From Methanoculleus sp. (GTDB lineage: Archaea > Halobacteriota > Methanomicrobia > Methanomicrobiales > Methanomicrobiaceae): a DNA stretch of 45,609 bases. This document shows, one piece after another, positions 35,811 to 43,269 of the stretch. Location: NCBI GenBank assembly GCA_011048835.1, contig DSDF01000023.1, positions 1-45,609 on the forward strand. The letters are read 5' to 3'. The notes beneath the pieces are model-generated. The model worked only from the letters and a program-made list of their open reading frames with translations. It was not told where the DNA came from and made no database searches. A program made the translations under genes and the position numbers. Numbering within the stretch: the first letter of the stretch is position 1; the number at the start of each line of letters is the position of its first letter.

Positions 35811-36068
35811 GTGCAAAACCGTATCCTCGAGTGGGGTATCGAACTATTCAGGTTTTTCTTCTATGAGCACTCTGATGCAAAGGGCCTGCTCCCGGTTGTA
35901 CTGCCATGTGAGAACACGATCATGGTGAGAGGGCCGTGCGGGATAGAGGAAAGAGGATACAATGGCCCCAACTATGACGAGTATAAGAATATCGATTCCC
36001 CTGCACTCCTTTTCTGCGATGCTCGCAATGTTAAAGTATCATACGCGATAGGTGCCGGATCGGAATGA
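35811..36068 (+). CDS. Possible small protein or relic upstream of membrane miniprotein
   Basis: The frame reads from GTG 35811 for 85 residues (for example ILEWGIELFRFFFYEHSD, then LPVVLPCENTIMVRGPCG), and it stays open upstream to a TGA at 35700 with protein-like text (SRYDIVRPEHFRNFSLLVQN) but no ATG, GTG or TTG in a good place other than this GTG. Its stop overlaps the next ATG as ATGA (36065), which suggests coupling. It may be the C-terminal remainder of a longer broken gene. No family is recognised, and there is no GC bias typical of neighbours. Confidence 0.4.
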   Translation: MQNRILEWGIELFRFFFYEHSDAKGLLPVVLPCENTIMVRGPCGIEERGYNGPNYDEYKNIDSPALLFCDARNVKVSYAIGAGSE

Positions 36069-36289
36069 AGCTCATACAGATAGTGGGCGCACTTATCGGC
36101 GCCTTAATTGCAGCTCTCGGTCTGCTCTGGTTTCTCCAGGGTGTAGCATTGATACAGATGCGCCCGATACTCTGTGTCGCGAATTGCGAACCCATCGTGG
36201 GCAGATCACCGTTCTGGGCAGCAGCCGGGGTGATCGCTTTTCTTATCGGGAGTGGTGTCGCGTATCTCAGTGCACGTCGCGGCCGATAG
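36065..36289 (+). CDS. Small two-span membrane protein
   Basis: The 74-residue protein has an N-terminal hydrophobic helix (IVGALIGALIAALGLLWFLQ), an extracytoplasmic loop with two Cys (CVANCEP) and a second helix (FWAAAGVIAFLIGSGVAYL) before a basic tail SARRGR. The two Cys four residues apart could bind metal or form a disulfide. Such small proteins are recurrent in Methanomicrobiales, with no known function. It overlaps the preceding frame by ATGA. There are no genes close by on its 3' side. Confidence 0.68.
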   Translation: MKLIQIVGALIGALIAALGLLWFLQGVALIQMRPILCVANCEPIVGRSPFWAAAGVIAFLIGSGVAYLSARRGR

Positions 36290-36550
36290 GCACGCACCCG
36301 CAGGCATAGTCACCGGTACTGCATGTGGCACGTATGCGGATCGAAGACACGACCTTTCTGCAACTGCAGATTCCCCAGATTTCAATCGAGATTCTGCCCT
36401 TCATTGTCCTGCAGGCGATTCCTTTAATTACCTTTTCCAGTACCAGTCTCGATTCCGGACACCTTCCCGGGAATACCCGGTGGGTATCTCGTTCCACCGG
36501 AAAAGAGGATTCGTGTCTCCGCACGAGAAAATCATCGGCCGGAACCGGGA

Positions 36551-37919
36551 TCAGTCATAGTTCCTGAACAATGCCGGGTTCTGGCGGCGGATCCACCAGC
36601 GGCGATTGACAACAAATGCCCCTCCACCGACCAGCACCGCCCCCACGCCCGCGATCACCGGGAACGGGATTCCTTCTCCGGGCTCCGGTGCCGAAATGTT
36701 CGCCGCTACCGTCGACGTCGGTGCCGGAGTGAGATCGGGTGCGGCCCGGGTGTCCGCGAGGGTGGGGCCTGGCGCCGGGGTACCAGGTGTCTCCGGCATA
36801 GCCTCCACGTCAGGGGGATAGGGTCCGTGGGTCCGGTCGCCGATGGCGAGCTGGAAGTACCCGGGGTTGTCAGCGACGTAGTAGAAGTGGTTGCCCGAGA
36901 CGCGGTCGTATGTGGTGTCGAGGGGACGCCATCCGTCGCCGTCGTGATAGTACATCACGATGTCCGCGGGCATGATATTCCATTCTTTGAACACCGAGAT
37001 ATCCACCGAGAACCAGTGTTCAGACTCGCCCATCAGCACGGGAGGGCGGTAGAATACGGTGGTATTCCCGTCATCACCGCCACCACCGCTATCCCGCGAC
37101 GGTTGTGGGGTGGGAGAAGGCGAGGGTGAGGGTGTCGGTTCGGGCCCGGCGGTTACGGTGATGAAATCCACCTGTGTACTGATGGCGGTCTCGGTTGCAT
37201 CGCTGACGGTGAGGAATACGGTGTAGGTGCCGGGCGTGATGTAGGTGTGGGATGGGTGCGCTTCGGTCGAGTAGCCGCCGTCCCCGAAATGCCACACCTG
37301 CCTGTGGTCCCAGCTGCTCGAGGTGTCGCTGAACTGCACGGTGAGCGGGGCGGTACCCGAGCGCGTGTCCACTGAGAACGATGCACAAAGAGGAGCGAGC
37401 CGGGCATACTTCAGGTCGCCGTTGGAACCATCATAATAGCTGATGTGGAAGTAGCCATCCTGGTCGAGGGCTATTGAGGTGGACCCGCCCGTCCCCCCCC
37501 GCTGTCCACTGTCTGGACCGCCCACGCAGTGCCGTTCCATACGGCGTACTTCAGGTCGCCGTTGGACCATCATGATAGCTGATGTGGAAGTAGCCATCCT
37601 GGTCGAGGGCGAGTGAGTTATACACGCCCACCTGCCCTTCGCTGTTGTCCACCGTCTGGACCGCCCACGCAGTGCCGTTCCATACGGCATACTTCAGGTC
37701 GCCATCGAACCAGTTAATGGAGCGATAATAGCTGATGTGGGGGTTGCCATCCGGGTCGAGGGCGAGTGAGGTCGACATGCCCACGTTCCCGGCGCTGTCC
37801 ACCGTCTGGACCACCACCGCGGATGCAGACGCCTGTACGACGAGCATCACCGTTGCGAGGAGCATCGCTGCTATCACCATCGCGGCCCTCCGTGATACGA
37901 ATACTCCCGCATATCGCAT
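36551..37919 (-). pseudogene. PKD-domain surface protein gene with two frameshifts (possibly phase-variable)
   Basis: ATG 37919, preceded by GGGAGA, starts a signal peptide (MVIAAMLLATVMLVVQASAS) and three repeats of about 47 residues (QTVD...SLALDQDGYFHISYYDG...GDLKYAVWNGTAW). One base is missing near 37566 relative to the neighbouring repeat copy at 37420-37430, and a second frame change falls at the run of eight C at 37493-37500. The frame then continues with a PKD domain (FSVDTRSGTAPLTVQFSDTS), a Pro/Ser linker, a domain with YVADNPGYFQLAIGDRTHGP resembling PGF-pre-PGF text, a membrane helix and RRWWIRRQNPALFRNYD at the C-terminus. Unless slippage or sequence error explains both shifts, it makes no full product. 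Confidence 0.8.
37404..37760. repeat. Tandem DNA repeats of the surface protein
   Basis: Three copies of a roughly 140-base unit are seen, starting near 37404, 37545 and 37685. They share stretches such as CTTCAGGTCGCCGTTGG and GATGTGGAAGTAGCCATCC, the first two almost identical and the third diverged. Recombination between such copies can change repeat number; the two frameshifts lie inside or beside this array. Confidence 0.75.
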
Positions 37920-38433
37920 GGGTGATCTCCCTTCTCCCATGAACTCCACGAATATACTAGAAGGCAGGGATTGGCTGGCAATGAAAGAATCGATCAGGTT
38001 CTATGACGTATCCAGTCGCTATGCTGGGGTTGCAGAGCAATTAGGGAGGGCAGAGCCGCACATACGCGGATTCAACCGATTCTCCCTGAGGCCTGAGTGT
38101 CCCTCGTTTTCTCACCCGAACACAATCATCCAACCCATCGCGTGGCAACCGCTGAACCCCATCATCGCGAGCAGTCGCATCTGTGCCCAGAGGATGGCGC
38201 CCCTCAACCCTCTGGTTCGGGAATAGTGGAGCGTTGATCCGTACCTTATGATATGATACGATGTTCTCGGATCAATAGGAACGCATCATTAAATTCCGGG
38301 ATACAAAATCGCTCTGAAGATGCTCTTGTTCTGAAAAAGAACAGGAAAACAGTTCATTCTACTGCTATGAAGCACGACCTCTATGTACTCCGTACTCAAT
38401 CACACGAATATACTCGAAAAAAAAGGATATCAA
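37920..38433. other. Intergenic region, nothing recognised
   Basis: The 514 bases between the surface-protein start and tRNA-Thr contain open frames of up to about 96 codons (37939-38226, plus) that resemble no family and have repeat-poor, arginine/serine-rich text. It carries the surface-protein promoter on the minus strand and AT-rich sequence (TTATGATATGATAC near 38246-38260). Confidence 0.5.
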
Positions 38434-38506
38434 GCCTCAGGCGAGATTTGAACTCGCGATCTATACCTTACCAAGGTATCGCTCTGCCAGGCTGAGCCAC
38501 TGAGGC
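38434..38506 (-). tRNA. tRNA-Thr (anticodon GGT)
   Basis: The minus strand folds into a full cloverleaf of 73 bases: acceptor GCCTCAG/CTGAGGC, D-arm from GCTCAGCC to GAGC, anticodon stem ATACC/GGTAT with loop TTGGTAA giving anticodon GGT (reads ACC and ACU codons), and T-stem GCGAG/CTCGC with TTCAAAT loop. The 3' CCA is not encoded. No intron is present. An oddly diverged partial copy lies at 35410-35452. Confidence 0.95.
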
Positions 38507-38681
38507 GAATGCATCATCAATGTCGGTGCGCACGCTATAAAACCTTACTGAATGGGCCCGCCGGGAAAGGGCATCGGGCGGTTTATTCCTGCGATCTGTC
38601 GCCGGGCCGGGGGGTTCCGCGCTTTTCCGGGCGTGCGGGTTTCGGCACCGGGGCAGGGAGCGGATGCCGGGGCCCCGGGGG

Positions 38682-39395
38682 CTACAGCCTGCGCAGGGCC
38701 TCAATGCTCCTGATCGCACCCTCGAACGTCGCCACCTCGATGACGGGGGTCGCAGGGCTGTTCCTGCGCACCGCTTCCATCACCGGCGCAAAATCGATGG
38801 TGCCGTCGCCCACGGCGGTATGGGCGTCTTCGTTGCCGTTGTTGTCGTGGAGGTGGTAGTGCGCGGCCGGGTACTCGATCCAGTGCTCCAGGCAGCCGTT
38901 GGTGTGCGCATGCCCGACGTCGAGGGCCAGACCGACGCCGTCGAGCATGGGGAGCTCGTCGGGGGTGCGAAGGAAAAAGTGCCCCCAGTTAGGCATGTTT
39001 TCCATGAAAAAGGTGACTGAGCGCTCGTCTGCAGCGATCTTCAGCTCCTCGAGGGAGATCCTGAACTGGCCGATCGCCGCTTCCCGCACCTCCTGCCAGG
39101 CGCAGTAGCCCGGATGCACCACCACCCCCGCGTCCGCCTCGGCGGCGATCTCGAAGCACCGGGTGATCACCTCCACGCTCGCGCGCCGGATGGGTGTGAG
39201 CAGGCTGGCGATATTGACGCTCCGTGCGGGGGCGTGGATGAAATAGCGGAAGCTGAACGTTTCAAGAATATCCGGACCGTCGAGAAAATGGAGCCCCCCG
39301 TCGACGACTTCCACGGTATCGGTTACCGTCTCGAGCTGTTCGAGCGCCGCAGACAGGGGTGTGTGCTGCAGGCAACAGGTGGACACCCCGAACAT
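38682..39395 (-). CDS. Sugar phosphate isomerase/epimerase-like TIM-barrel protein
   Basis: The 237-residue protein matches the xylose-isomerase-like/AP-endonuclease-2 barrel family (COG1082): MFGVSTCCLQHTPLSAALEQ at the start, DTVEVVDGGLHF on strand 2, VVVHPGYCAW, TFFMENMPNW and VGLALDVGHAH with candidate metal ligands His, Glu and Asp, and HYHLHDNNGNEDAHTAVGDG near the C-terminus. In archaea such genes are uncharacterised and could be isomerases or lyases. It ends close to tRNA-Thr and starts 32 bases downstream of the DUF134 gene's stop on the same strand, so it may be last in that operon. Confidence 0.88.
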   Translation of the reverse strand: MFGVSTCCLQHTPLSAALEQLETVTDTVEVVDGGLHFLDGPDILETFSFRYFIHAPARSVNIASLLTPIRRASVEVITRCFEIAAEADAGVVVHPGYCAWQEVREAAIGQFRISLEELKIAADERSVTFFMENMPNWGHFFLRTPDELPMLDGVGLALDVGHAHTNGCLEHWIEYPAAHYHLHDNNGNEDAHTAVGDGTIDFAPVMEAVRRNSPATPVIEVATFEGAIRSIEALRRL

Positions 39396-39426
39396 AGCTT
39401 ATCGTATCGCCCGCGAACAAAAGAGA

Positions 39427-39804
39427 TTATTCATCTTCATCGAGCTCGGTGGCGGGGATGCCGCAGGTGTCCCGCATGATATCCTCGCACCCGGCGATCT
39501 CGATGATCCTGCCATGCACGAGGGCATCGGCCACCTTCCGCCGCGCCTCGTGGAGGTCGCGCCAGACCGTCTTCCTCGACACCCCGAGGGCGAGGGCGGC
39601 CTCCTCCTGCGTGAGCCCCTGCAGGTCGACGAGCCGGAGCACTTCGACCTCGTCGGGGCGCAAACTGACCATGCCGGCGGGCGGGCCGCCGTTCCGGCAC
39701 ACCGGGGCAAAGCACCGGTACCGGAAGCCGGGCTCGCAGAAGCGCTCGACCCTGCACCTCCCCCGGCCTCGCCGGAACCCGTGCCCGAACGGCTGTCCGT
39801 TCAT
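39427..39804 (-). CDS. DUF134 protein, HTH regulator (UPF0251)
   Basis: The 125-residue protein belongs to the DUF134/COG1342 group: an Arg- and Cys-rich N-terminus (RRGRGRCRVERFCEPGFRYR, then CFAPVC) followed by a sigma-70 region-4-like helix-turn-helix (LRPDEVEVLRLVDLQGLTQE, then EAALALGVSRKTVWRDL). The Cys residues before the HTH may hold a metal or Fe-S site. ATG 39804 overlaps the upstream ATPase stop (ATGA). It is probably a DNA-binding regulator of its own operon, which handles Fe-S-like clusters. An open-frame extension of 11 residues upstream is discarded. Confidence 0.88.
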   Translation of the reverse strand: MNGQPFGHGFRRGRGRCRVERFCEPGFRYRCFAPVCRNGGPPAGMVSLRPDEVEVLRLVDLQGLTQEEAALALGVSRKTVWRDLHEARRKVADALVHGRIIEIAGCEDIMRDTCGIPATELDEDE

Positions 39805-40670
39805 TCTCTCCCCAGCGCCGCTGCAAGGGTATCCCACATCGCACGCAGCGCGTCCGCGGCAGGACAGTCGTATGCGGTCACCGGCGTTCGGTTCCTTATC
39901 GCCTCGATCACCGTCGGATCGAAGGGTATCCTGCCCACCACAGGGATCCCTTCGTCGTCGCAGTATTTCTCGATCCGTGCGGCGACCGACTCTTCGAGAT
40001 TGTATTTATTGATTGCAACATACATATCCACGCCGAAATTGCGCGCCACCTTCACCACCCGGCCGAGGTCGTGGAGGCCCGATGTGCTCGGTTCGGTGAC
40101 GATGAGCACAGCATCCATCCCGGTGACCGTTGCGATGAGCGGGCACCCGATGCCGGGCGGCCCGTCGGTGATCAGGAGATCTCGGTCGGCGGCACGCTCA
40201 TTGACACGCTTCTTCACCTCCGAGACCAGAAGGCCCGAAGTCCCCGAGCCGGGCTCAAGGCGCGCGTGAGCAAGGGGGCCTCGATCGGTGCGGGAATAAA
40301 AGATCTCGCCGCTCACCCGGTCCTTCATGGCAGTTGCGTCCGCCGGGCAGACGAGGGTGCAGACCGCACACCCCTCGCATTTGACCGGGTCGACGTAAAA
40401 CCGTTCATCCCTGTACTCGATAGCCCCGAACCGGCAGTATTCCTCGCAGTTGCCGCACTGGATGCAGAGGTCCTGGTCAATGTCGGCCACCTGCATCCCC
40501 CGGTACGCCTCGGTGGTCTCGATCTCGGGCTCGAACAGCAGCTCGAGGTTTGCCGCATCCACATCGCAGTCCGCAAAGACCAGATCGCCTTCTGCAAGAG
40601 TTGCGAGCGCACCCGTAATCATGGTCTTTCCCGTGCCGCCCTTGCCGCTGATGACCGCGATCCTCTTCAT
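39801..40670 (-). CDS. P-loop ATPase with inserted ferredoxin domain (COG1149), copy 2
   Basis: The 289-residue protein is a MinD/Mrp-superfamily ATPase whose deviant Walker A (ISGKGGTGKTMITG) opens the sequence and which carries two 4Fe-4S clusters inserted at residues 69-110 (CIQCGNCEEYC and CEGCAVCTLVCP). DLLITDGPPGIGCPLIATVT and VTEPSTSGLHDLGRVV are the Walker B and switch regions. The family is linked to Fe-S protein maturation or redox signalling. It overlaps the upstream paralog by ATGA and the DUF134 gene by ATGA. Its partner is presumably the adjacent paralog, with which it may form a heterodimer. Confidence 0.92.
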   Translation of the reverse strand: MKRIAVISGKGGTGKTMITGALATLAEGDLVFADCDVDAANLELLFEPEIETTEAYRGMQVADIDQDLCIQCGNCEEYCRFGAIEYRDERFYVDPVKCEGCAVCTLVCPADATAMKDRVSGEIFYSRTDRGPLAHARLEPGSGTSGLLVSEVKKRVNERAADRDLLITDGPPGIGCPLIATVTGMDAVLIVTEPSTSGLHDLGRVVKVARNFGVDMYVAINKYNLEESVAARIEKYCDDEGIPVVGRIPFDPTVIEAIRNRTPVTAYDCPAADALRAMWDTLAAALGRE

Positions 40671-41518
40671 TGTGCACCTCCCGTGCGTGTGCAGATATCG
40701 TCGAGGAGGTTGACGAACTCATCCTGCCATTCGGGCATGGCGACGGAGAACAGGTCTCCCCTGCTCTGGAGCCGTGCGATCTCGCGGTCGAAGGGAATCT
40801 TCATCTGAATGGGGAGACCCGCTTTTCGGCAGAAAGCCTCGGTCTCGTCATCCTCTCCGTCGCTGCGGTTGATCACCACGCCGGCGGGAATGCCGAGCTT
40901 CCGCACCACCTCTGCGGCCAGCCGCAGATCGTGCAGCCCGAACGGTGTCGACTCGGTGACCAGCACCACGTAATCCGATCCCTCGATCGTCTCGATCACC
41001 GGGCATGCCGTTCCCGGGGAGGAGTCGTAGATGACAAGATCATTGCCCTCCGCTGCCTCCTTCGCCGCCTTGATGACGGGTATCCCGTTGGGTTCGCCTT
41101 CATTGAGCACTCCCGAGATGAGGCGCAGGTGCTCGTCGACGGGTGCATCCCATACCTTCCCGATCACCCGTTCGGTCTCGGAAATCGCCTCGTTCGGGCA
41201 GATAATCCGGCAGCCGCCGCATGCGTGACAGAGATCTTTGAAGAACAGAATCTGTTTCGGGAGCACGGCGATTGCCCCGTATCGGCAGAAATCCCCGCAC
41301 TTTCCGCAGAGATCGCACCTCTCCATATCAAAGGCGGGATTGAGGACCGTCACCTCGGATTCGCTCGTATCGCCCGGGAAGAAGAGGTGGAGGTTGGGTT
41401 CCTCCACGTCGCAGTCGACCAGCACGACATCGCGGCTCCTGGAGATGCTCCATGCAAAGTTTGCGGAAAACGTGCTTTTTCCGGTCCCTCCCTTGCCGCT
41501 CGCCACCACGATTTTCAT
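40667..41518 (-). CDS. P-loop ATPase with inserted ferredoxin domain (COG1149), copy 1
   Basis: The 283-residue paralog of the following gene has VASGKGGTGKSTFSANFAWS, two inserted 4Fe-4S sites (CDLCGKCGDFC and CHACGGCRIICP) and VIYDSSPGTACPVIETIEGS plus VTESTPFGLHDLRLAAEVV. ATG 41518 aligns with the paralog; four extra codons are open upstream. Tandem paralogs of this type are a standing pair in methanogens. It follows the NifX-like gene by 15 bases and overlaps copy 2 by ATGA, so the operon is NifX-like, copy 1, copy 2, DUF134. Confidence 0.92.
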   Translation of the reverse strand: MKIVVASGKGGTGKSTFSANFAWSISRSRDVVLVDCDVEEPNLHLFFPGDTSESEVTVLNPAFDMERCDLCGKCGDFCRYGAIAVLPKQILFFKDLCHACGGCRIICPNEAISETERVIGKVWDAPVDEHLRLISGVLNEGEPNGIPVIKAAKEAAEGNDLVIYDSSPGTACPVIETIEGSDYVVLVTESTPFGLHDLRLAAEVVRKLGIPAGVVINRSDGEDDETEAFCRKAGLPIQMKIPFDREIARLQSRGDLFSVAMPEWQDEFVNLLDDICTRTGGAQ

Positions 41519-41533
41519 ATGCCGCACCACACC

Positions 41534-41869
41534 TCACAGGATGCGGTTGAGCTGGTTTTCCCGGTATGCTGCCACTGCCTCCCGCACCGTGCTCCCGGCG
41601 GTGGCCTGATACACCTCGATGCCGGCCCCTTCGATCGCCCGGCGGGCATTGCCTCCCAGCTGGCCGGTGACCAGGACGGTCGCGCCATGGTCGATGAGCA
41701 CCTGCGCCGACCGTGGCCCGACTCCCCCGGCAGCATCGGCAAACGCGTTCGTCTCCGCCGTATAGGTATCCTGTTCGCTATCATGAAAGAGAAAGAAAGG
41801 TGCGCGGCCGAACCGCTCCTCCACCTGTGCGTCAGGTGTATCTCCTTTGGCAGTGATGCACATTTTCAT
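41534..41869 (-). CDS. NifX/NafY-like dinitrogenase iron-molybdenum cofactor-binding-domain protein (COG1433)
   Basis: The 111-residue single-domain protein (MKMCITAKGDTPDAQVEERF, then GRAPFFLFHD, GPRSAQVLIDHGATVLVTGQ, LGGNARRAIEGAGIEVYQA) matches the NifX/NafY/VnfX fold found as stand-alone proteins in archaea. Such proteins bind metallocofactors or Fe-S clusters in transit. It leads the operon of two COG1149 ATPases and DUF134, which is the strongest clue to function. No nif genes are nearby, so it need not be about nitrogen fixation. Confidence 0.9.
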   Translation of the reverse strand: MKMCITAKGDTPDAQVEERFGRAPFFLFHDSEQDTYTAETNAFADAAGGVGPRSAQVLIDHGATVLVTGQLGGNARRAIEGAGIEVYQATAGSTVREAVAAYRENQLNRIL

Positions 41870-41918
41870 GCTATTTTACCTCAAAGTCAATTATTTCTGT
41901 AGTGGTAAGCATGCAGAA

Positions 41919-41932
41919 CTAAATAACTGGCG
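41919..41932. promoter_or_regulatory. Divergent promoter region between NifX-like and radical SAM genes
   Basis: ACTAAATAACTGG (about 41918-41930) offers a TATA-like core on both strands, about 35 bases before the radical SAM ATG (41957) and about 50 bases before the NifX-like ATG (41869). The two genes face away from each other over an 87-base gap, so a shared regulator is possible. Confidence 0.4.
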
Positions 41933-41956
41933 ATCGTACAACCTGTACCAAACACT

Positions 41957-42892
41957 ATGAATTACCATCACCTCTTCGGCCCGGTGCCCTCGAGACGACT
42001 GGGGGTGTCGCTGGGCATTGACCTCGTCCCCCACAAGACCTGTAACCTCAATTGCATCTACTGCGAGTGCGGTCCCACCACCGATCTCACCCTCGAGCGG
42101 CGCGAGTATGTGCCGACCGATCGCGTGCTCGCGGAACTGGACGATTTTCTTGAAGGGAAGCCAGCACTCGACTATATCACGTTCTCGGGCTCCGGCGAAC
42201 CGACGCTTCATGCCGGCATCGGCACCATCATCCGGCATATCAGGACCCACCACCCGGCATACCGCATCGCTGTGCTCACCAACGGCTGCCTCTTTTTCGA
42301 AAAAGATGTCAGGGATGACGTGCGGGATGCGGATGTGATCATCCCCTCGCTTGACGCCGCCACCGCGAGGACGTTCAGGCGGATCGACCGCCCCCACCGC
42401 GGCCTTGCCATAGACGATATCATATCCGGCCTCGTGTCGCTGAGAGAGGAATTTTCGGGAGCGATCTGGCTTGAAGTGTTCATCATCCCCGGTATCAACG
42501 ACACCGACGAAGAACTCGCCGCACTGAAGCGTGCAATCGAGCGCATCCGCCCCGATAAAATCCAGATCAACACCCTCGATCGGCCGGGCGTGGTGGACTG
42601 GATCCGCCCTGCAACCGCAGCGGAGATGGCGCACGTGGTTGCATCGCTTCATGTGCCCGGCGTGCACATTATCGGGCGGCCCGCCTCCCGCACCGGCATT
42701 GCCAGTTTTTCGGGCGATCTCAGGGCTGCCATCCTGCAGACCCTGCGCCGGCGCCCCTGCACGGTCGATGACCTTGCGAAGGTGTTCGGGCTGCACCCGA
42801 ACGAGATCAACAAGTACATCCAGGTCCTTGTCGAAGAAGGCGCAATCCAGGAAAAGCGGGAAGAACGAGGGATATTCTTCGTCGCAACCTGA
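41957..42892 (+). CDS. Radical SAM protein with C-terminal winged helix (COG0731-like)
   Basis: The 311-residue enzyme has the 4Fe-4S/SAM motif KTCNLNCIYCECG (C-x3-C-x2-C) at about residue 33, preceded by GPVPSRRLGVSLGIDLVP, then ITFSGSGEPTLHAGIGTI and a barrel ending around residue 245. The C-terminal 60 residues form a winged-helix domain (RRRPCTVDDLAKVFGLHP, then NEINKYIQVLVEEGAI). The N-terminal text resembles archaeal proteins near the wyosine/TYW1 group; substrate is unknown. It is divergent from the NifX-like/COG1149 operon and upstream of a MerR-like gene on the same strand. Confidence 0.88.
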   Translation: MNYHHLFGPVPSRRLGVSLGIDLVPHKTCNLNCIYCECGPTTDLTLERREYVPTDRVLAELDDFLEGKPALDYITFSGSGEPTLHAGIGTIIRHIRTHHPAYRIAVLTNGCLFFEKDVRDDVRDADVIIPSLDAATARTFRRIDRPHRGLAIDDIISGLVSLREEFSGAIWLEVFIIPGINDTDEELAALKRAIERIRPDKIQINTLDRPGVVDWIRPATAAEMAHVVASLHVPGVHIIGRPASRTGIASFSGDLRAAILQTLRRRPCTVDDLAKVFGLHPNEINKYIQVLVEEGAIQEKREERGIFFVAT

Positions 42893-42950
42893 AGCGATCG
42901 TTTCCGGGCGCATCGTTTTTATAGCAGCACCCCGATGATACGACACGACC

Positions 42951-43244
42951 ATGAGGATCGACTACTTCCGCATCCCCGACATCGCCAAACGGACGGGAAT
43001 CCCCGAGCAGACGGTGGCAGAATATGCGCAGACCTTCGATGAATTTCTCACCTATGCGACTGACGCGGATACCCGGTACTACACGCCCGATGCCATGCTG
43101 CTCATGAGGAAAATCGATTCGTACGTGCGGGAGGGGAAAACCACCGAGGAGATCAGGGAAGCCATCGACCGCGAGTATCCCCAGCTGCGCGAGCAGAAGG
43201 AAATTCCTTCGCAGGAGACCGCGTGCCCCGAGGATGTGGAATAG
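42951..43244 (+). CDS. MerR-like helix-turn-helix protein
   Basis: The 97-residue protein starts with a MerR-type winged helix (FRIPDIAKRTGIPEQTVAEY), followed by RYYTPDAMLLMRKIDSYVRE, EGKTTEEIREAID and a short acidic tail. It lacks the long coiled coil of classical MerR regulators, so it may dimerise differently or bind RNA. It starts 58 bases after the radical SAM gene on the same strand and is convergent with MscS. It could regulate the radical SAM gene or the divergent operon; that is inference. Confidence 0.85.
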   Translation: MRIDYFRIPDIAKRTGIPEQTVAEYAQTFDEFLTYATDADTRYYTPDAMLLMRKIDSYVREGKTTEEIREAIDREYPQLREQKEIPSQETACPEDVE

Positions 43245-43269
43245 AATAAAAAAGAGTGAGGAGATCGTT

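Noticed and set aside
38041-38110. tRNA-like word (GGTTGCAGAGC ... ATTCAAC)
   Set aside because: A cloverleaf cannot be completed; acceptor and anticodon stems do not pair.
37939-38226. 96-codon frame between surface gene and tRNA-Thr
   Set aside because: No family pattern, no ribosome binding site and text of the kind arising from intergenic DNA.
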